This document shows, piece by piece, positions 51,925-61,900 of a stretch of DNA of 64,000 nucleotides; position 1 is the stretch's first letter; the number at the start of each line of letters is the position of its first letter. Origin of the DNA: Streptomyces sp. NBC_00083 (lineage in GTDB: Bacteria; Actinomycetota; Actinomycetes; Streptomycetales; Streptomycetaceae); assembly GCF_026343295.1 (NCBI RefSeq), contig NZ_JAPELY010000002.1, forward strand, positions 496,001-560,000, written 5' to 3'. Under the pieces are notes generated by a model, which saw only the letters and a program-made list of their open reading frames with translations, did no database searches and had not been told where the DNA came from. Made by a program: the position numbers and the translations under genes.

Positions 51925-53470
51925 CCGCACCCGGGTCATCGAGGAGGAGCTGGGCGCCGCCTACGCGGGGGCCGGCTGGTGGGGCTCGCTCTACCGGGCG
52001 CCCCGGCGCCGGCGCTGGTACCGGCTGATCCCCGTCGAGGAGATCAGCGGGGAGCAGCGGGCCGAGCTGCTCGCCTGGCAGACCCGGCCGCGCCGGCCCG
52101 ATCTGGTCCCCGTGGTACGCGAAGAGGGCGGCGAGCAGCGGCAGTTGGGCGACCGCTGGTTCCAGGTCGTCAGCTACGAGACCGACGCCGGACGCAGCCT
52201 CAGCGACGCCATCGCCGAGCAGGAGCCCGCGCACCGGGTCGCTTCGGTGGCCGCCGCGCTGCGCGCGTTCCCCGGCTGGCGCGAGGCGATCGGCGCCGGA
52301 CTCGTCGCGCTGCCCGCCGACATCGTGCTGGCCGGGCACCGCCCGCTGCTGCTGCCGCTGCCGGCCTGGGGCACGCCCTCGCTCGGCGAGGTCTTCGCCG
52401 AGCCGGAGCGGATCGCGCACCTGACGCCGGAAGGCGCCCGCGGGCTGCCGGCCGGGCCCCGCGACCCCGGGCTGCACAGCCTGGGCGTCATGGCGCTGCG
52501 CTGCTTCGAGGTGCTGCCCGACGACGACCCGGAGCGGCTGCTCCAACGCGCCGCCTGCGCCGCCGTGTTCGCCCCGCCGCGCCGCGAGGGCCGGCTCGCG
52601 CCCTGGACGCGGCGGGTGGAACCCGTACGCCTGGTCCGTCAGGAGCTGGGTGAGCTGACCGGGCCGCGGGCCGCCGCGCTCGACGACGCGGCGCTGCGCC
52701 GGCTCACCGACTCCCTCGACCGCGCCCGCCGCGCCATGGACCCGCTGACGGCCGTACGGTCGCTGCGCGAGGCGGGCGAGCCGCGCCGGGCGGTCGGGCT
52801 CGCCCACGCGGCCCTCGTCGACCGGCCCGGCTACGCGCTGCTGCTCCTCGCGGCCGAGATCGCCCACCAGGACCTGGGCGAGCCCCTGGAGGCCCTGTCG
52901 CTCCTGGAGCGCGCGGTGGCGACCGACCCCGGGCGCACCGAGGCGTACACGGCGCAGCTCTCCGTCATCGGCGGCTGGGCCGCGGTCCAGGTCCGGCTCG
53001 CCGGGGCCACCGACGGCTCCTATGCCCGGCGGCTGCGGGAGACGGCCCGCGCCGCCTTCGACCGGCTGCCGCACGAGCTGCGCCGCGAACACGCCCACAC
53101 GATGGCGTCCTGCCTGCTCGGCCAGGGCGAACTCGCCGAGGCCAACACCTTCGTGCACCAGTGGCTGCACGACGGCGGCACGCTGATGTGGTGGCGGTTC
53201 GACCTGATGCTCGACTACGGCGAGACCTTCCTCGGCCTCGGCCACCTCGACGCCGCCGCCCACATCGGGGAACAGGTCAGGGCGGGGCTGCGCCGCGTGC
53301 GCGAGAACGGCCAGATGGGCCGCGCCGAGATCCACGAACACGGCCTGCGGCTGGCCGACTTCACCCTGCGGCTGCACGCCGCGCAGGGCACGGCGGGAGG
53401 CCCCGGGGCGCAGCGCGCACCCGGCGCGGAACCCGGCCGCGGCGCACCGGACGGGAAGGCACCCGCATGA
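51905..53470 (+). CDS. Probable pseudokinase-like TPR protein of the Hsp70-TIR cluster
   Basis: This 521-residue protein has an N-terminal part (about 30-230) whose order of blocks recalls a protein kinase fold that has lost catalytic residues: RRWYRLIPVEEISGEQRAEL (N-lobe-like), WFQVVSYETDAGRSLSDAI (hinge-like), ALPADIVLAGHRPLLLPLP where a catalytic loop would be, and HSLGVMALRCFEVL like the late C-lobe. No catalytic HRD or DFG triplet is seen. From about 260 on it is TPR-like helical repeats (REAGEPRRAVGLAHAALVDR, LEALSLLERAVATDPGR, LGQGELAEANTFVHQWL). The start overlaps the Hsp70 gene by 20 bases. Confidence 0.7.
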   Translation: MTTAVDDRTRVIEEELGAAYAGAGWWGSLYRAPRRRRWYRLIPVEEISGEQRAELLAWQTRPRRPDLVPVVREEGGEQRQLGDRWFQVVSYETDAGRSLSDAIAEQEPAHRVASVAAALRAFPGWREAIGAGLVALPADIVLAGHRPLLLPLPAWGTPSLGEVFAEPERIAHLTPEGARGLPAGPRDPGLHSLGVMALRCFEVLPDDDPERLLQRAACAAVFAPPRREGRLAPWTRRVEPVRLVRQELGELTGPRAAALDDAALRRLTDSLDRARRAMDPLTAVRSLREAGEPRRAVGLAHAALVDRPGYALLLLAAEIAHQDLGEPLEALSLLERAVATDPGRTEAYTAQLSVIGGWAAVQVRLAGATDGSYARRLRETARAAFDRLPHELRREHAHTMASCLLGQGELAEANTFVHQWLHDGGTLMWWRFDLMLDYGETFLGLGHLDAAAHIGEQVRAGLRRVRENGQMGRAEIHEHGLRLADFTLRLHAAQGTAGGPGAQRAPGAEPGRGAPDGKAPA

Positions 53471-55014
53471 CCACGATCCTCCTCCTCGTCGTGCTGCCGC
53501 TCCTCTTCCTGACGAGCGTGGCCAGCGCCGGCTACTTCCTCCTCGTGCTGCCCAGCCGCTGGCGGCTGCCGTACGAGGAGGCGCTCGCCCTGCTCGCCAG
53601 CGACGACCGCGACGCCCTCGAACGCGCCGACCGGCTGCTCGGGCAGGCCGTCAACGAGGGCCCGCGCGGCCGGGCGCTCAACCGGATCCGCTTCGCCCAG
53701 GCCTATGTGCGGGCCATGCTGGGCACGTACGAGCCGGCCCGCTACGCCGCCGCGGCGACCGTGCTCGACGAACTGACCGCCGCCGAGGGGCCGACGCGGG
53801 ACACCGCCCACCTGGAGCTGTACGTCCAGGCGCGGCTCGGCAACCACGACCGCGTCGCCGACCTGTACGCCGCCCACCACGACCTGCTCGACGACCGGCC
53901 CGGCAGCCGCCGCACCGCTGCCATCTCCCACCTCCAGCTCGCCACCGGGCACTGGCGGCGACGCGAGACCGACGGCGCGCTGCACCACTTCGACCGCGTA
54001 CGGGAGCTGGGCGAGCTCACCGAGCACATCCCCGCCGAGGTGAACGACCTCCAGCTCGTCAAGGGCGTCCAGGCCGTGTTCGACGGGCGTTCCGACGATG
54101 CGCGGGAGGCGTTCGCCGATGCCCGCGCACGGGCCGTCGCACGCGAACGGCCCACCGTGCAGGCCGAGTTGGGGCTCCTCGTGTGCGACTGGGCGGACGG
54201 CGACCCCGCACAGCTCGGCGAGTGGCTCGCGCGGCTCGCCGAGCAGGCCGGCCCCGACGACACGACCCTCACCGACGAGGAGCGCGACACGGCGGGGCGG
54301 CTCCGTACCGGCATCGCCGTCCTGCGGCTCGTCGCGCTGCCGCGGGAGTGGCTGGCCAGGCCCGCCCTGTCCGGGGCGCCCACGCCGGAGGAGTTCGAGG
54401 AACTGCGGCGCCGGGTCGAGGCGGTGCGCGAGGAGGACCCGGAGCTGGGCGACGCCGCCCTCGTGGACGGGCTCGTGCGCTACTACTTCGCCCTCAGCCA
54501 GCCCGAGCGCGAACAGGCCCTCGCGACCCTGGACGCCGGCACCGGGCTCGCCAAGGGCATCCTGCTGCCCGAAGTGCTCGACCTCATGGAACGCGAGCGC
54601 GCGCTCGGCGGGGAGGGCGACGCCATCTCGCGCTACCTCACCCTCGTCGGGGAGCTCCTCGACGACCCCGACCGGTCCGAGGAGGACCGGGCCCGCTTCC
54701 GGCGCATCAAGGCCAAGTTCACCGCGTACGGCGACCCGGGCCCGCTGCCGGAAGGCGCCGTCCCGCACCAGCGGGCCGCCGCCGAGGACCACCGGCGCCG
54801 CTCCCGCGCGCTGCGCCGGCGCATCGAGCTGATCGTCTACCCCCGCATCCGCGACCTCCCCGACGACGCCCCCGCCAAGCGCGCCCTGCGCGACCTGCTC
54901 GCCGACCTCGACCGGGCCTCCGGCGTGTACGCCGAGGGCGCCGAGGTCCTGCACGGCGCCGAGCAGCAGCTCATCGCCCGCACGGGAGAGATCCTGCTGC
55001 CCGAGGAGCCCTAG
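53467..55014 (+). CDS. Membrane-anchored helical-repeat protein of the Hsp70-TIR cluster
   Basis: This 515-residue protein starts with one strong membrane helix (about 4-29, MTTILLLVVLPLLFLTSVA). TPR-like helical repeats follow (EEALALLASDDRDALERADR, AAAATVLDELTAAEGPTRD, LQLATGHWRRRETDGALHHF, VFDGRSDDAREAFADARAR), then a long acidic/basic helical region. The short N-terminus and lack of a cleavage site suggest an anchor rather than a secreted protein, so the complex is probably held at the membrane. No known enzyme motif. ATG overlaps the previous stop (ATGA). Confidence 0.75.
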   Translation: MTTILLLVVLPLLFLTSVASAGYFLLVLPSRWRLPYEEALALLASDDRDALERADRLLGQAVNEGPRGRALNRIRFAQAYVRAMLGTYEPARYAAAATVLDELTAAEGPTRDTAHLELYVQARLGNHDRVADLYAAHHDLLDDRPGSRRTAAISHLQLATGHWRRRETDGALHHFDRVRELGELTEHIPAEVNDLQLVKGVQAVFDGRSDDAREAFADARARAVARERPTVQAELGLLVCDWADGDPAQLGEWLARLAEQAGPDDTTLTDEERDTAGRLRTGIAVLRLVALPREWLARPALSGAPTPEEFEELRRRVEAVREEDPELGDAALVDGLVRYYFALSQPEREQALATLDAGTGLAKGILLPEVLDLMERERALGGEGDAISRYLTLVGELLDDPDRSEEDRARFRRIKAKFTAYGDPGPLPEGAVPHQRAAAEDHRRRSRALRRRIELIVYPRIRDLPDDAPAKRALRDLLADLDRASGVYAEGAEVLHGAEQQLIARTGEILLPEEP

Positions 55015-55021
55015 GAGACCG

Positions 55022-55324
55022 ATGACCAGGAACCTGCCGAGCCGGCGGGCCGGGGCGACTCCCGGGCGCCTCAGGCGGCTTCTGCCGCACAAGCACCCCG
55101 TGGCCGACCACGCCGGGCTGCTCGACCGGCTGCCGCCGGTGGAGCACAAGCCCGCGGCCGACGAGGACCAGCTCTTCGAGCAGAGCTCGCTCGCGCGGGT
55201 GCTGCTCCTGCTGGCGAAGGTGGACCAGGAAGCCGAGTACCTGCTGTGCCGGCAGCTCGCCGAGCACGCACTCGGCACGGTTCCCGACCCCGGCGAGGCA
55301 CCGGACGAAGGGGAGCGCGCATGA
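55022..55324 (+). CDS. Small protein of the Hsp70-TIR cluster
   Basis: This 100-residue protein has a basic N-terminus (NLPSRRAGATPGRLRRLLPH) and a predicted helical core (SSLARVLLLLAKVDQEAEYL) with a single Cys. No recognised domain. It is placed between two scaffold genes: it begins 7 bases after the previous stop with AGGAG-like sequence before the ATG, and its stop overlaps the next start as ATGA. The coupling supports it as a real gene despite its size. Confidence 0.65.
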   Translation: MTRNLPSRRAGATPGRLRRLLPHKHPVADHAGLLDRLPPVEHKPAADEDQLFEQSSLARVLLLLAKVDQEAEYLLCRQLAEHALGTVPDPGEAPDEGERA

Positions 55325-57207
55325 CCGGCACCGGCCGTGACCACACGTTTCAGGAAATCCGCCCCGTGCAGTCGCTGGTGGCGCCGGCCTTCGAGTTCGC
55401 CGAGGTCGCCGGGCACGGCGACTTCGCCGAGCACGACCGGCGGCTCGAAGAGCTGGCGCGGGACGCGGCGGCGGCCGTCGCCTCGGAGACCGCCCTGATC
55501 CTCGCGCCGCCCGTCTCCGCGCTCCTGGAGATGTCCCTCGACCTGGGCAGCGGCGACGAGGACCTCCTCGAAGACGCCCGCGCCAACGCCGCGGAGCAGC
55601 AGTACGCCATCGCCCTCGAACTGCTCGACGAGTACCTGGAGGCGCACCCCGGCCATCAGGAAGGGCGCTATCTGCGCGCCTACTGCCTCTACCACCTGGG
55701 CGGCGACGGCCAGGTGGAGGCGCTGCGCACCCTGCTCCCGCTGCGCGAGGACCCGCCGGACGACGAGGGCCTGCGCGAGCGGGCCGGGGAGCTGCGCCGC
55801 GAACTGCGGCGCCGGCTCACCCCGTTGGAGATCACCGCGTACACCGAGACCGTGCGGAGCGACCCGCGGGGCGCCCTCGCCCGTATCGAGGCGTTCGTGG
55901 AGCTGGCGCCCGAAGAGGGCACCCTCTCCTACCTCCTCGCCCTCGGCCAGTCCCGCACGGGGGACCTGGAGCGGGCGCTGGGCACCGCGGAGCGCGGCGC
56001 CCGGCAGGCCGACACCGACCGCGAGCGGGTGGCGGCGCTGGCGCGCCGGCTGCTGCTCGCGCTGCTCGCACCCCATGTGGCGCCGGCCGTCTCCGCGTTC
56101 AAGACGGGCGATGTGGACCGTGCCCGGCGCGAGCTGGCGCGCCTGGCGCCCGGATGGCGGCACAGCGTCGTCGTCGTCGACTTCGACGCGTACCTCTCCC
56201 AGCTCGCCCGCCGGACCGACCGGCACGCGCCGCCCCCCGCACCGCCGCTGCCCGCCGACCGCGCCGACGACCTGTACTCGCTGATCGCCGACGCCGACGG
56301 GCAGCGCGCCGCCGAGCTGATGCGCACCGGCCGGGCCGAGCAGGCCGAGCGCCTCCTCGCCCATGTGCTCGCCCTCGTGCCCGGCTTCCCCTGGCTCAAC
56401 TTCCTGTACGCGGCCTGCCTCTACCAGCTGCTGCGCGACCCCGACCGGGCGGCCGCCTGCGCCAGGACCGCGCTGCGCGACCCGACCATCACCCAGGCCG
56501 GGGAGCTGCTGGAGGCGATCAGGAGCTGGCAGGAGGCCTCCCTCGTCAACCCCGTCGTGGACGCCTACGTCGACGCCATGGAGTCCGTGCGCGGAGGCGT
56601 CGATGTCGCACGCCTCACGGCGCTGCGCCAGCGCCTCACCGACCTGGGCGGCGTCCTGCCCGTCCTGGCGTCGGCCGTGCACAGCGAGACCGGCACCCGG
56701 ATCGTCCGGGAGCTCGAACAGGCCGTCCGGCAGCGGCTGGTGGAGATCGCCGACTCCCTGGTCGTGGGCTCCCTCTACGAGACGTACGACCGCCTCATGT
56801 CGTCGGTCGGCGGCGGCATCTCCACCGCGCGCGACGCGGACCGGCTCGGCCAGTCCCTGGACAGGATCTCCGCCGAGATCAAGAGCGCGCGCACGACCGC
56901 GAGGCAGGGCGCGGGCGGCCAGCTCGACGAACTGGCCGCTCTCGTGGGCTCGCGCCGCGCGGAGGTCGACAAGGTGAAGGGGAGCATCGAAGTCTCCGCC
57001 CTGGTACGCCGGTTCAACGACCTCGCCGCCCGGCAGTCCGAGCCCCTCGCGCGGCTGCGCGCCGATCCGTACACGGTACGCACCGAACTCGGCCGGATCA
57101 TCGAGGACGCGCGCCGCGTGCGCCGCGGCGGCAAGCGCGGCCTGGACCCCCGCGACCTGAAACTGCTCGACGAACTGATCCAGACGATCGCCGGGACGCT
57201 GCGATGA
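55321..57207 (+). CDS. TPR and coiled-coil protein of the Hsp70-TIR cluster
   Basis: This 628-residue soluble protein has TPR-like repeats over about 90-420: QYAIALELLDEYLEAHPGHQ, ARIEAFVELAPEEGTLSYLL, RTGDLERALGTAERGARQ, RAEQAERLLAHVLALVPG. From about 480 a probably coiled-coil region follows (RIVRELEQAVRQRLVEIADS, LGQSLDRISAEIKSARTTAR, VGSRRAEVDKVKG), with a short C-terminal helical end. No enzyme motif. It likely acts as scaffold between the Hsp70 protein and the TIR protein (inference). ATG overlaps the preceding stop and its stop overlaps the next start, both as ATGA. Confidence 0.75.
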   Translation: MTGTGRDHTFQEIRPVQSLVAPAFEFAEVAGHGDFAEHDRRLEELARDAAAAVASETALILAPPVSALLEMSLDLGSGDEDLLEDARANAAEQQYAIALELLDEYLEAHPGHQEGRYLRAYCLYHLGGDGQVEALRTLLPLREDPPDDEGLRERAGELRRELRRRLTPLEITAYTETVRSDPRGALARIEAFVELAPEEGTLSYLLALGQSRTGDLERALGTAERGARQADTDRERVAALARRLLLALLAPHVAPAVSAFKTGDVDRARRELARLAPGWRHSVVVVDFDAYLSQLARRTDRHAPPPAPPLPADRADDLYSLIADADGQRAAELMRTGRAEQAERLLAHVLALVPGFPWLNFLYAACLYQLLRDPDRAAACARTALRDPTITQAGELLEAIRSWQEASLVNPVVDAYVDAMESVRGGVDVARLTALRQRLTDLGGVLPVLASAVHSETGTRIVRELEQAVRQRLVEIADSLVVGSLYETYDRLMSSVGGGISTARDADRLGQSLDRISAEIKSARTTARQGAGGQLDELAALVGSRRAEVDKVKGSIEVSALVRRFNDLAARQSEPLARLRADPYTVRTELGRIIEDARRVRRGGKRGLDPRDLKLLDELIQTIAGTLR

Positions 57208-58979
57208 CGACGGCGGGACAGGACACCGCGACGGCGAGCGGCGGGGCGGTACCGCCCGGCGGCGGCCAGTGGGACGTGTTCATCAGCTACGCGCGCGAGG
57301 ACTACATCCAGGCCAAGGACCTGCACGACGCCCTCAGCGGCTGTGTGACCGCGCACGGCTCGGCCCCGCGGATCTACCTCGACGTGTCCCGCACCAGCGG
57401 CACCCCGCTGGGCGTCGACTGGCAGACCTTCCTCGAAGAGGCACTGCCGCGCAGCCGCCATGTCGTCGCGCTCTACTCGGCGACCTACTTCGACAAGCCC
57501 GTCTGCCAGTGGGAGCTGCACGAGGCGTACAAGCTGAACCCGCCCGAGGGCGGCCGGCTCATTCCGCTGCTCATCGACCCGGGCGCCGCCGCGAAGGTCC
57601 CGTACATCGTGAACCGGATCAACTGGATCCCCACCACGCGTCCGCACTGGATCGAGGAGGTGCGCAGGGCGGTCGGTCTGCGCACCGCGGGGACGCGCAC
57701 CACCCTGCGGTTCGACACCGCCGTCGCGGGGGCGGTGGTCGGCCACACCCTCGCGCCGGTCAGCGTCACCGGATCCGTGCCGGAGGGCGCCCCGCAGTGG
57801 CCGGCCGACGGCACGGTCACCATCGGCGCCGAACCGGCCGACGCCGAGCTGACGGGCACGCTCACCGTGCCGGTCGTGCGGAACAGGGCGGTCTTCGCCG
57901 ACCTCGCGTTCCGCAACGCCGCCGCCGAGGTGCGGCTCGTCACGACCGCGCCGGGCTGCGAGCCCGCCACCACCGGGCCCTTCGCGGTCGGGGCGCCCGA
58001 GGAGCCGCCCTCCTGGAACGAGCCGGACCGGCCCGTGCTGGCCGCGCGCGGCCGTCCGGTGTTCTTCCCCGACGGCCGCGCGCTCGCCGTCCTCGACGGC
58101 CGCACCCTGACCGTGCACACCGCGGAGCACGAGGCCGCGGGCGTCGTGGAGCTGAGGGACCGGCCCCGGCTCTGGGCGCGCGGACGGCGTCTGCTCGCCG
58201 TCGCCGACTGGTCGGGCCGTGTGGTGCTCGCCGCCCCGGACGGCCGGGTCCGCGCCGTGGACCTCCCGGCGCGGACCGGCGCCCGGCTCACCGTGCCGGG
58301 CGCGCTGGCCTTCGACGCCGACGACACCCTGTACGCGGGTCTGTGGGGCGGGGCGGTCTGGCGCCTGACCCTCGACGGGGCCGGGCCGGAGCGGGTGCTC
58401 GAACACCGGGCGGGCGTCCAGGTGTTGACCGCCGACGGCGAGGGCCTGCTGGTGGGCGGCCTCGACGGGAGGCTCACCCGCTACACCGCGGGCCGGGCCG
58501 GCGCCGAGCACACCCTGGAGCCGATGCTGCTGGCCATGGCCCGGACGCGGGGCTTCGTGCTGGCCGTCGGCGAGCAGCGGATCCACCGCCTCGACCCGGC
58601 GGGAGGACGGCTGCTCCAGGTCGCCCAGCCGATCGGCGCGGTCACCGCGGCCCTGCCCGGGGAGGAGCTGACGGCGATCGTCGACGCGGCCGGCCACGGC
58701 GTGTGCTTCGACGCCGAACTCGCGGTGCGCGTCGGCTTCCACTCGGTGCCGGGCGCCCGGCCGGTGGCCGCCGCGCGGGGCGGACGGCTCCTGGTCCTCG
58801 CCCACCCCGACGGCTCGCACGCGCTGGTCCGCGACGGCCGTACGACCTATGTGTCGCGGCATCCGATGACCCTGTCCGGGGACGGGGAGCGGGCCGCGGT
58901 GTCGGACGGCGAGCGGATCCTCATCGTGCCGCCCGGCGAACTGGGCGGCGGCGGGCCGGTCCAGGGGGAGCGGGCATGA
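57204..58979 (+). CDS. TIR-domain protein with C-terminal beta-propeller
   Basis: This 591-residue protein has a TIR domain at about 22-158: QWDVFISYAREDYIQAKDLH (box 1), RIYLDVSRTSGTPLGVDW (box 2), RHVVALYSATYFDKPVCQWE then LHEAY, where the Glu of WEL (E104) is at the position of the catalytic Glu of NAD-cleaving TIRs. A beta-sandwich Ig-like region (about 165-275) follows, then a propeller-like repeat region to the end (RALAVLDGRTLTVH, ADWSGRVVLAAPDGRVRA, LYAGLWGGAVWRL, GLLVGGLDGRLTRY). TIR enzymes of bacterial immune systems deplete or convert NAD+. The propeller probably senses or docks. Both ends overlap neighbours by ATGA. Confidence 0.85.
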   Translation: MTTAGQDTATASGGAVPPGGGQWDVFISYAREDYIQAKDLHDALSGCVTAHGSAPRIYLDVSRTSGTPLGVDWQTFLEEALPRSRHVVALYSATYFDKPVCQWELHEAYKLNPPEGGRLIPLLIDPGAAAKVPYIVNRINWIPTTRPHWIEEVRRAVGLRTAGTRTTLRFDTAVAGAVVGHTLAPVSVTGSVPEGAPQWPADGTVTIGAEPADAELTGTLTVPVVRNRAVFADLAFRNAAAEVRLVTTAPGCEPATTGPFAVGAPEEPPSWNEPDRPVLAARGRPVFFPDGRALAVLDGRTLTVHTAEHEAAGVVELRDRPRLWARGRRLLAVADWSGRVVLAAPDGRVRAVDLPARTGARLTVPGALAFDADDTLYAGLWGGAVWRLTLDGAGPERVLEHRAGVQVLTADGEGLLVGGLDGRLTRYTAGRAGAEHTLEPMLLAMARTRGFVLAVGEQRIHRLDPAGGRLLQVAQPIGAVTAALPGEELTAIVDAAGHGVCFDAELAVRVGFHSVPGARPVAAARGGRLLVLAHPDGSHALVRDGRTTYVSRHPMTLSGDGERAAVSDGERILIVPPGELGGGGPVQGERA

Positions 58980-61900
58980 GCGCACCGAGAGCGCTGGAGA
59001 GCCGGCCGGATGTGCTGGAGCGGCTGACCGGACAGCTGTGGGCCGACATGGAGCAGCAACTGCCCGTCACGCAGGGGCAGTTGGACGCCGTCGTCGAGGC
59101 CTGCTTCCGGATCGGCGTGCATCCCTCGACCGAGCCCGCGCGGGCACTGACCCTGCTCGCCCGCGCCCACCGCCTCGACAACGCCAACCCCAAGCACCCG
59201 TACCACGTGGGGCTGCTCTATTTGCGCCACGGCCGTCTGGAGGCCGCGGTGCGCTGGCTGACGGCCGCGGCCGATCTTGCCCCCACCCACCACCGGATCT
59301 GGGCCCATCTGAGCCTCGCGCACCGCCGGCTCGACGAGGCCCGCGCCGGAACCGAGGGGTACGCAGGTGACGACCGCACCCGCGCGCAGACCATCGCCGA
59401 CACGATCCGGGCGGGCCGCGACGACTTCGAACCGGAAGGTGACCCGGACGGCCCGGAGGGTGACCCGGACGGCTCGGACCGGCGCGCCGAGCCCCCGCTG
59501 CCGCTGCTGCGGCCCGGGGAGTGCCGCTGGTCCGGCGTCCACGACATGGCGGCCGACGGGCGGCTGCGCGGCCGCACCGCGGAGCGCGGCCGGGACGCGC
59601 TCGCCGAGGAACTCGCCCACATCGCCGAACTGGCGGGGCGGCGGCACGGCGGGAGCGCCGCGTTCGCGGTGCTCGCCGTGGAGTGGATGGTGTACGGCTA
59701 TCCGCCCGCGACGGTACGCCGCCTGGCGCAGCGGCTGCCCCGCCAGGACGGGCCCGCGCTCCGCCTGCTGCACCTGGTCTGCGACCTGTTCGAGACCGAC
59801 CGCGCCGAACTCCCCGACCGGCTCGCGGCCTGCCTCGCGGACGGGTCGCTGCCCGACACGCTCACCGCGCTCATCCACCGGCAGCGGCTGTTCTGGCGGC
59901 CCCTGCGCTTCCCCGACCTCGGCGCCCACGCGGCCGCCAGGGCCTTCACCGACGGCGACCCCGCCCGGCACGAGAAGGCCCTGCGCGCCGCGGAGAAGGC
60001 ACTCGGCGCGGCCCCGCCCGAGCCGATGCGGGACGTGGTGGCGCCGGACGCCTCCGCCGGGCCCGCGGGTCCGGCGGGACCCGACGAACGGCTCGCGGTG
60101 TTCGAGGCGGCCGCCGGCCGGCTGGGCGGGCTCGGCGACGACGCGCTCGCCCACGCGAAGGCGCTGGCGAAGGGGGCGCTCGGCGCCGCCGAGGACTTCG
60201 CGCGGGTCACGGGGGACAAGGAGATCCTCGGCGGTCTCGTGCCCCGCCTCGAAGCGGTGCGGCAGGGGTGGCTGGAGGCGCTCCAGCGGTTCAAGGACGC
60301 CGAACCGGCCGGCCTGGTCATGGAGTTCGCGGAGTTCCGCCGCCGGGTCGAGGAGTGCGAGGCGCTGTTCCAGCAGCCGCTGGGCAGCCTGCGCAGCATC
60401 CTGACGAAGAAGGTCGAGCGCAAACTGGGCGCCAAGGCAGGGGAGTTCGCGGGTGTGGAGCCCGCGCCGTCCGCGCACGGACTGGCCCTCGGCGCACGCC
60501 TCGCGGAGCTGGAGAGCGAACAGCTTCCCGGGTCCGGTGCCGTCGCCGCGGCGGCCCCGCCCGCCGACCGGATCCCGGCGCCCGCGCCGCCGCCCGCCGA
60601 CGCGGGACCGCGCGAACGCGTCACCCACGCCCTGCGGGCCGCCGAGGCCCGGCTCGACGCCAACTTCGACGAGGCCTGGCGCACCCTCGACGCCTATCCG
60701 CCCGCGCTGCGCCACCGCGAGGCCGTCGCCCTGCTCCGCGCCTACTTGGGCGGCCGGCAGGCCGAGTCCGATCTGCGTCTGGGTCGGACGACCGCCGCCC
60801 GGCAGCGCTGGGGCGCCATGCTCAGGGACGACCCGCTCCACCCCGGCGTGCTGCGCAACCTCGCGGTGGCGCACACCTCCGCCGGGGACCTGGCCCCGGC
60901 CGCGCAGGCGTGGCGCCGCCATCTCGAAGCGCTGTACCTCAAGGACCTGGCCCACGGCGACATCCGGCGCGGGGCGGCCGAGCGGGCCGAGGTGCACCGG
61001 GTCCTGGCCGGCTCCTTCGGCACGGCCCCGCTGTGCGCGGGCTCGGCGCCCCACAACGAGCTGGACGGCGACCCGCGCGACGTGCCGGTGGTCCTCGCCA
61101 GTACCGGCAAGGTCGCGGTCGCCACGGCCCATCTGCGCCTCGAAGAGCTCAACCACACGCTCGCCCACCGCGCTCCGACCCTGCTGCTCGGAGTCGGCCG
61201 CTCGGTCGGCGAGGAGGAGCTGGCCGCCGCCCGCGACCGCGCCGAACAGAGCGTGGCCACGGCCGTGCGCGAACTGCCGCCCCGGGTACGGGAGCCGTTC
61301 GCGAAGCTGTGCCGGCAGCGGATCGACGAGGCGTACCGGGACGCGTCACAGGCCCAGGGGCGCACCCGCAGGGCCAGTGACGAGGCCGAGGAGCAGGAGC
61401 ACGAAACATGGGTGCGCGGCCGTGTCCTGTGGCGGCTGCGGCTCGTGGGGGCGCTGACCGCGGCGGAGGCGGAGTGGCCGCTCACCGAGTACTGCGGCGA
61501 CGTCATCGCCAACCTGCGCCTCGTCGACGCGATGCCGCTCGACCCGGCCAACGAGGTGGTACTGCGCGCCGCGCGGCTCCTCGGCATCCCGGGCAACCCG
61601 GCCGAAACCCTCGCGCGCCACAACCAACTGGCCCAGCTGGCCTGCAACTTCGCCCTCGGGAAGATCTACGACGCGGCCGAGGAGACCTCCGCGGGCGCCG
61701 CCACCCAGGACTTCCCCGAACGGTTCCGGCGTACCGCCCGCTCCTGGGGCCGCAACGGCGACAGCATTCCCGAACGGTACGCCGACCTCCTCGACGACCC
61801 GACCCAGCTCTACCACCCCTCCGCGCGCTCCGCGTTCGCCATCCTGGAGACGTCCGCGGCGCCCGGTGACGACACCGAGCGGCGCGTCGTCGAGGCCGCC

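Noticed and set aside
53215..56682. A 1155-codon open frame on the minus strand opposite the Hsp70-TIR cluster
   Set aside because: It is composed of low-complexity Gly/Arg/Val-rich sequence, overlaps several well-supported genes, and is the expected antisense shadow of high-GC coding DNA.
57269..58975. In-frame upstream extension of the giant TPR protein by about 570 codons
   Set aside because: The extension is Arg/Pro/Gly-rich shadow of the TIR gene. The ATG at 58976 has the ATGA overlap typical of this operon.
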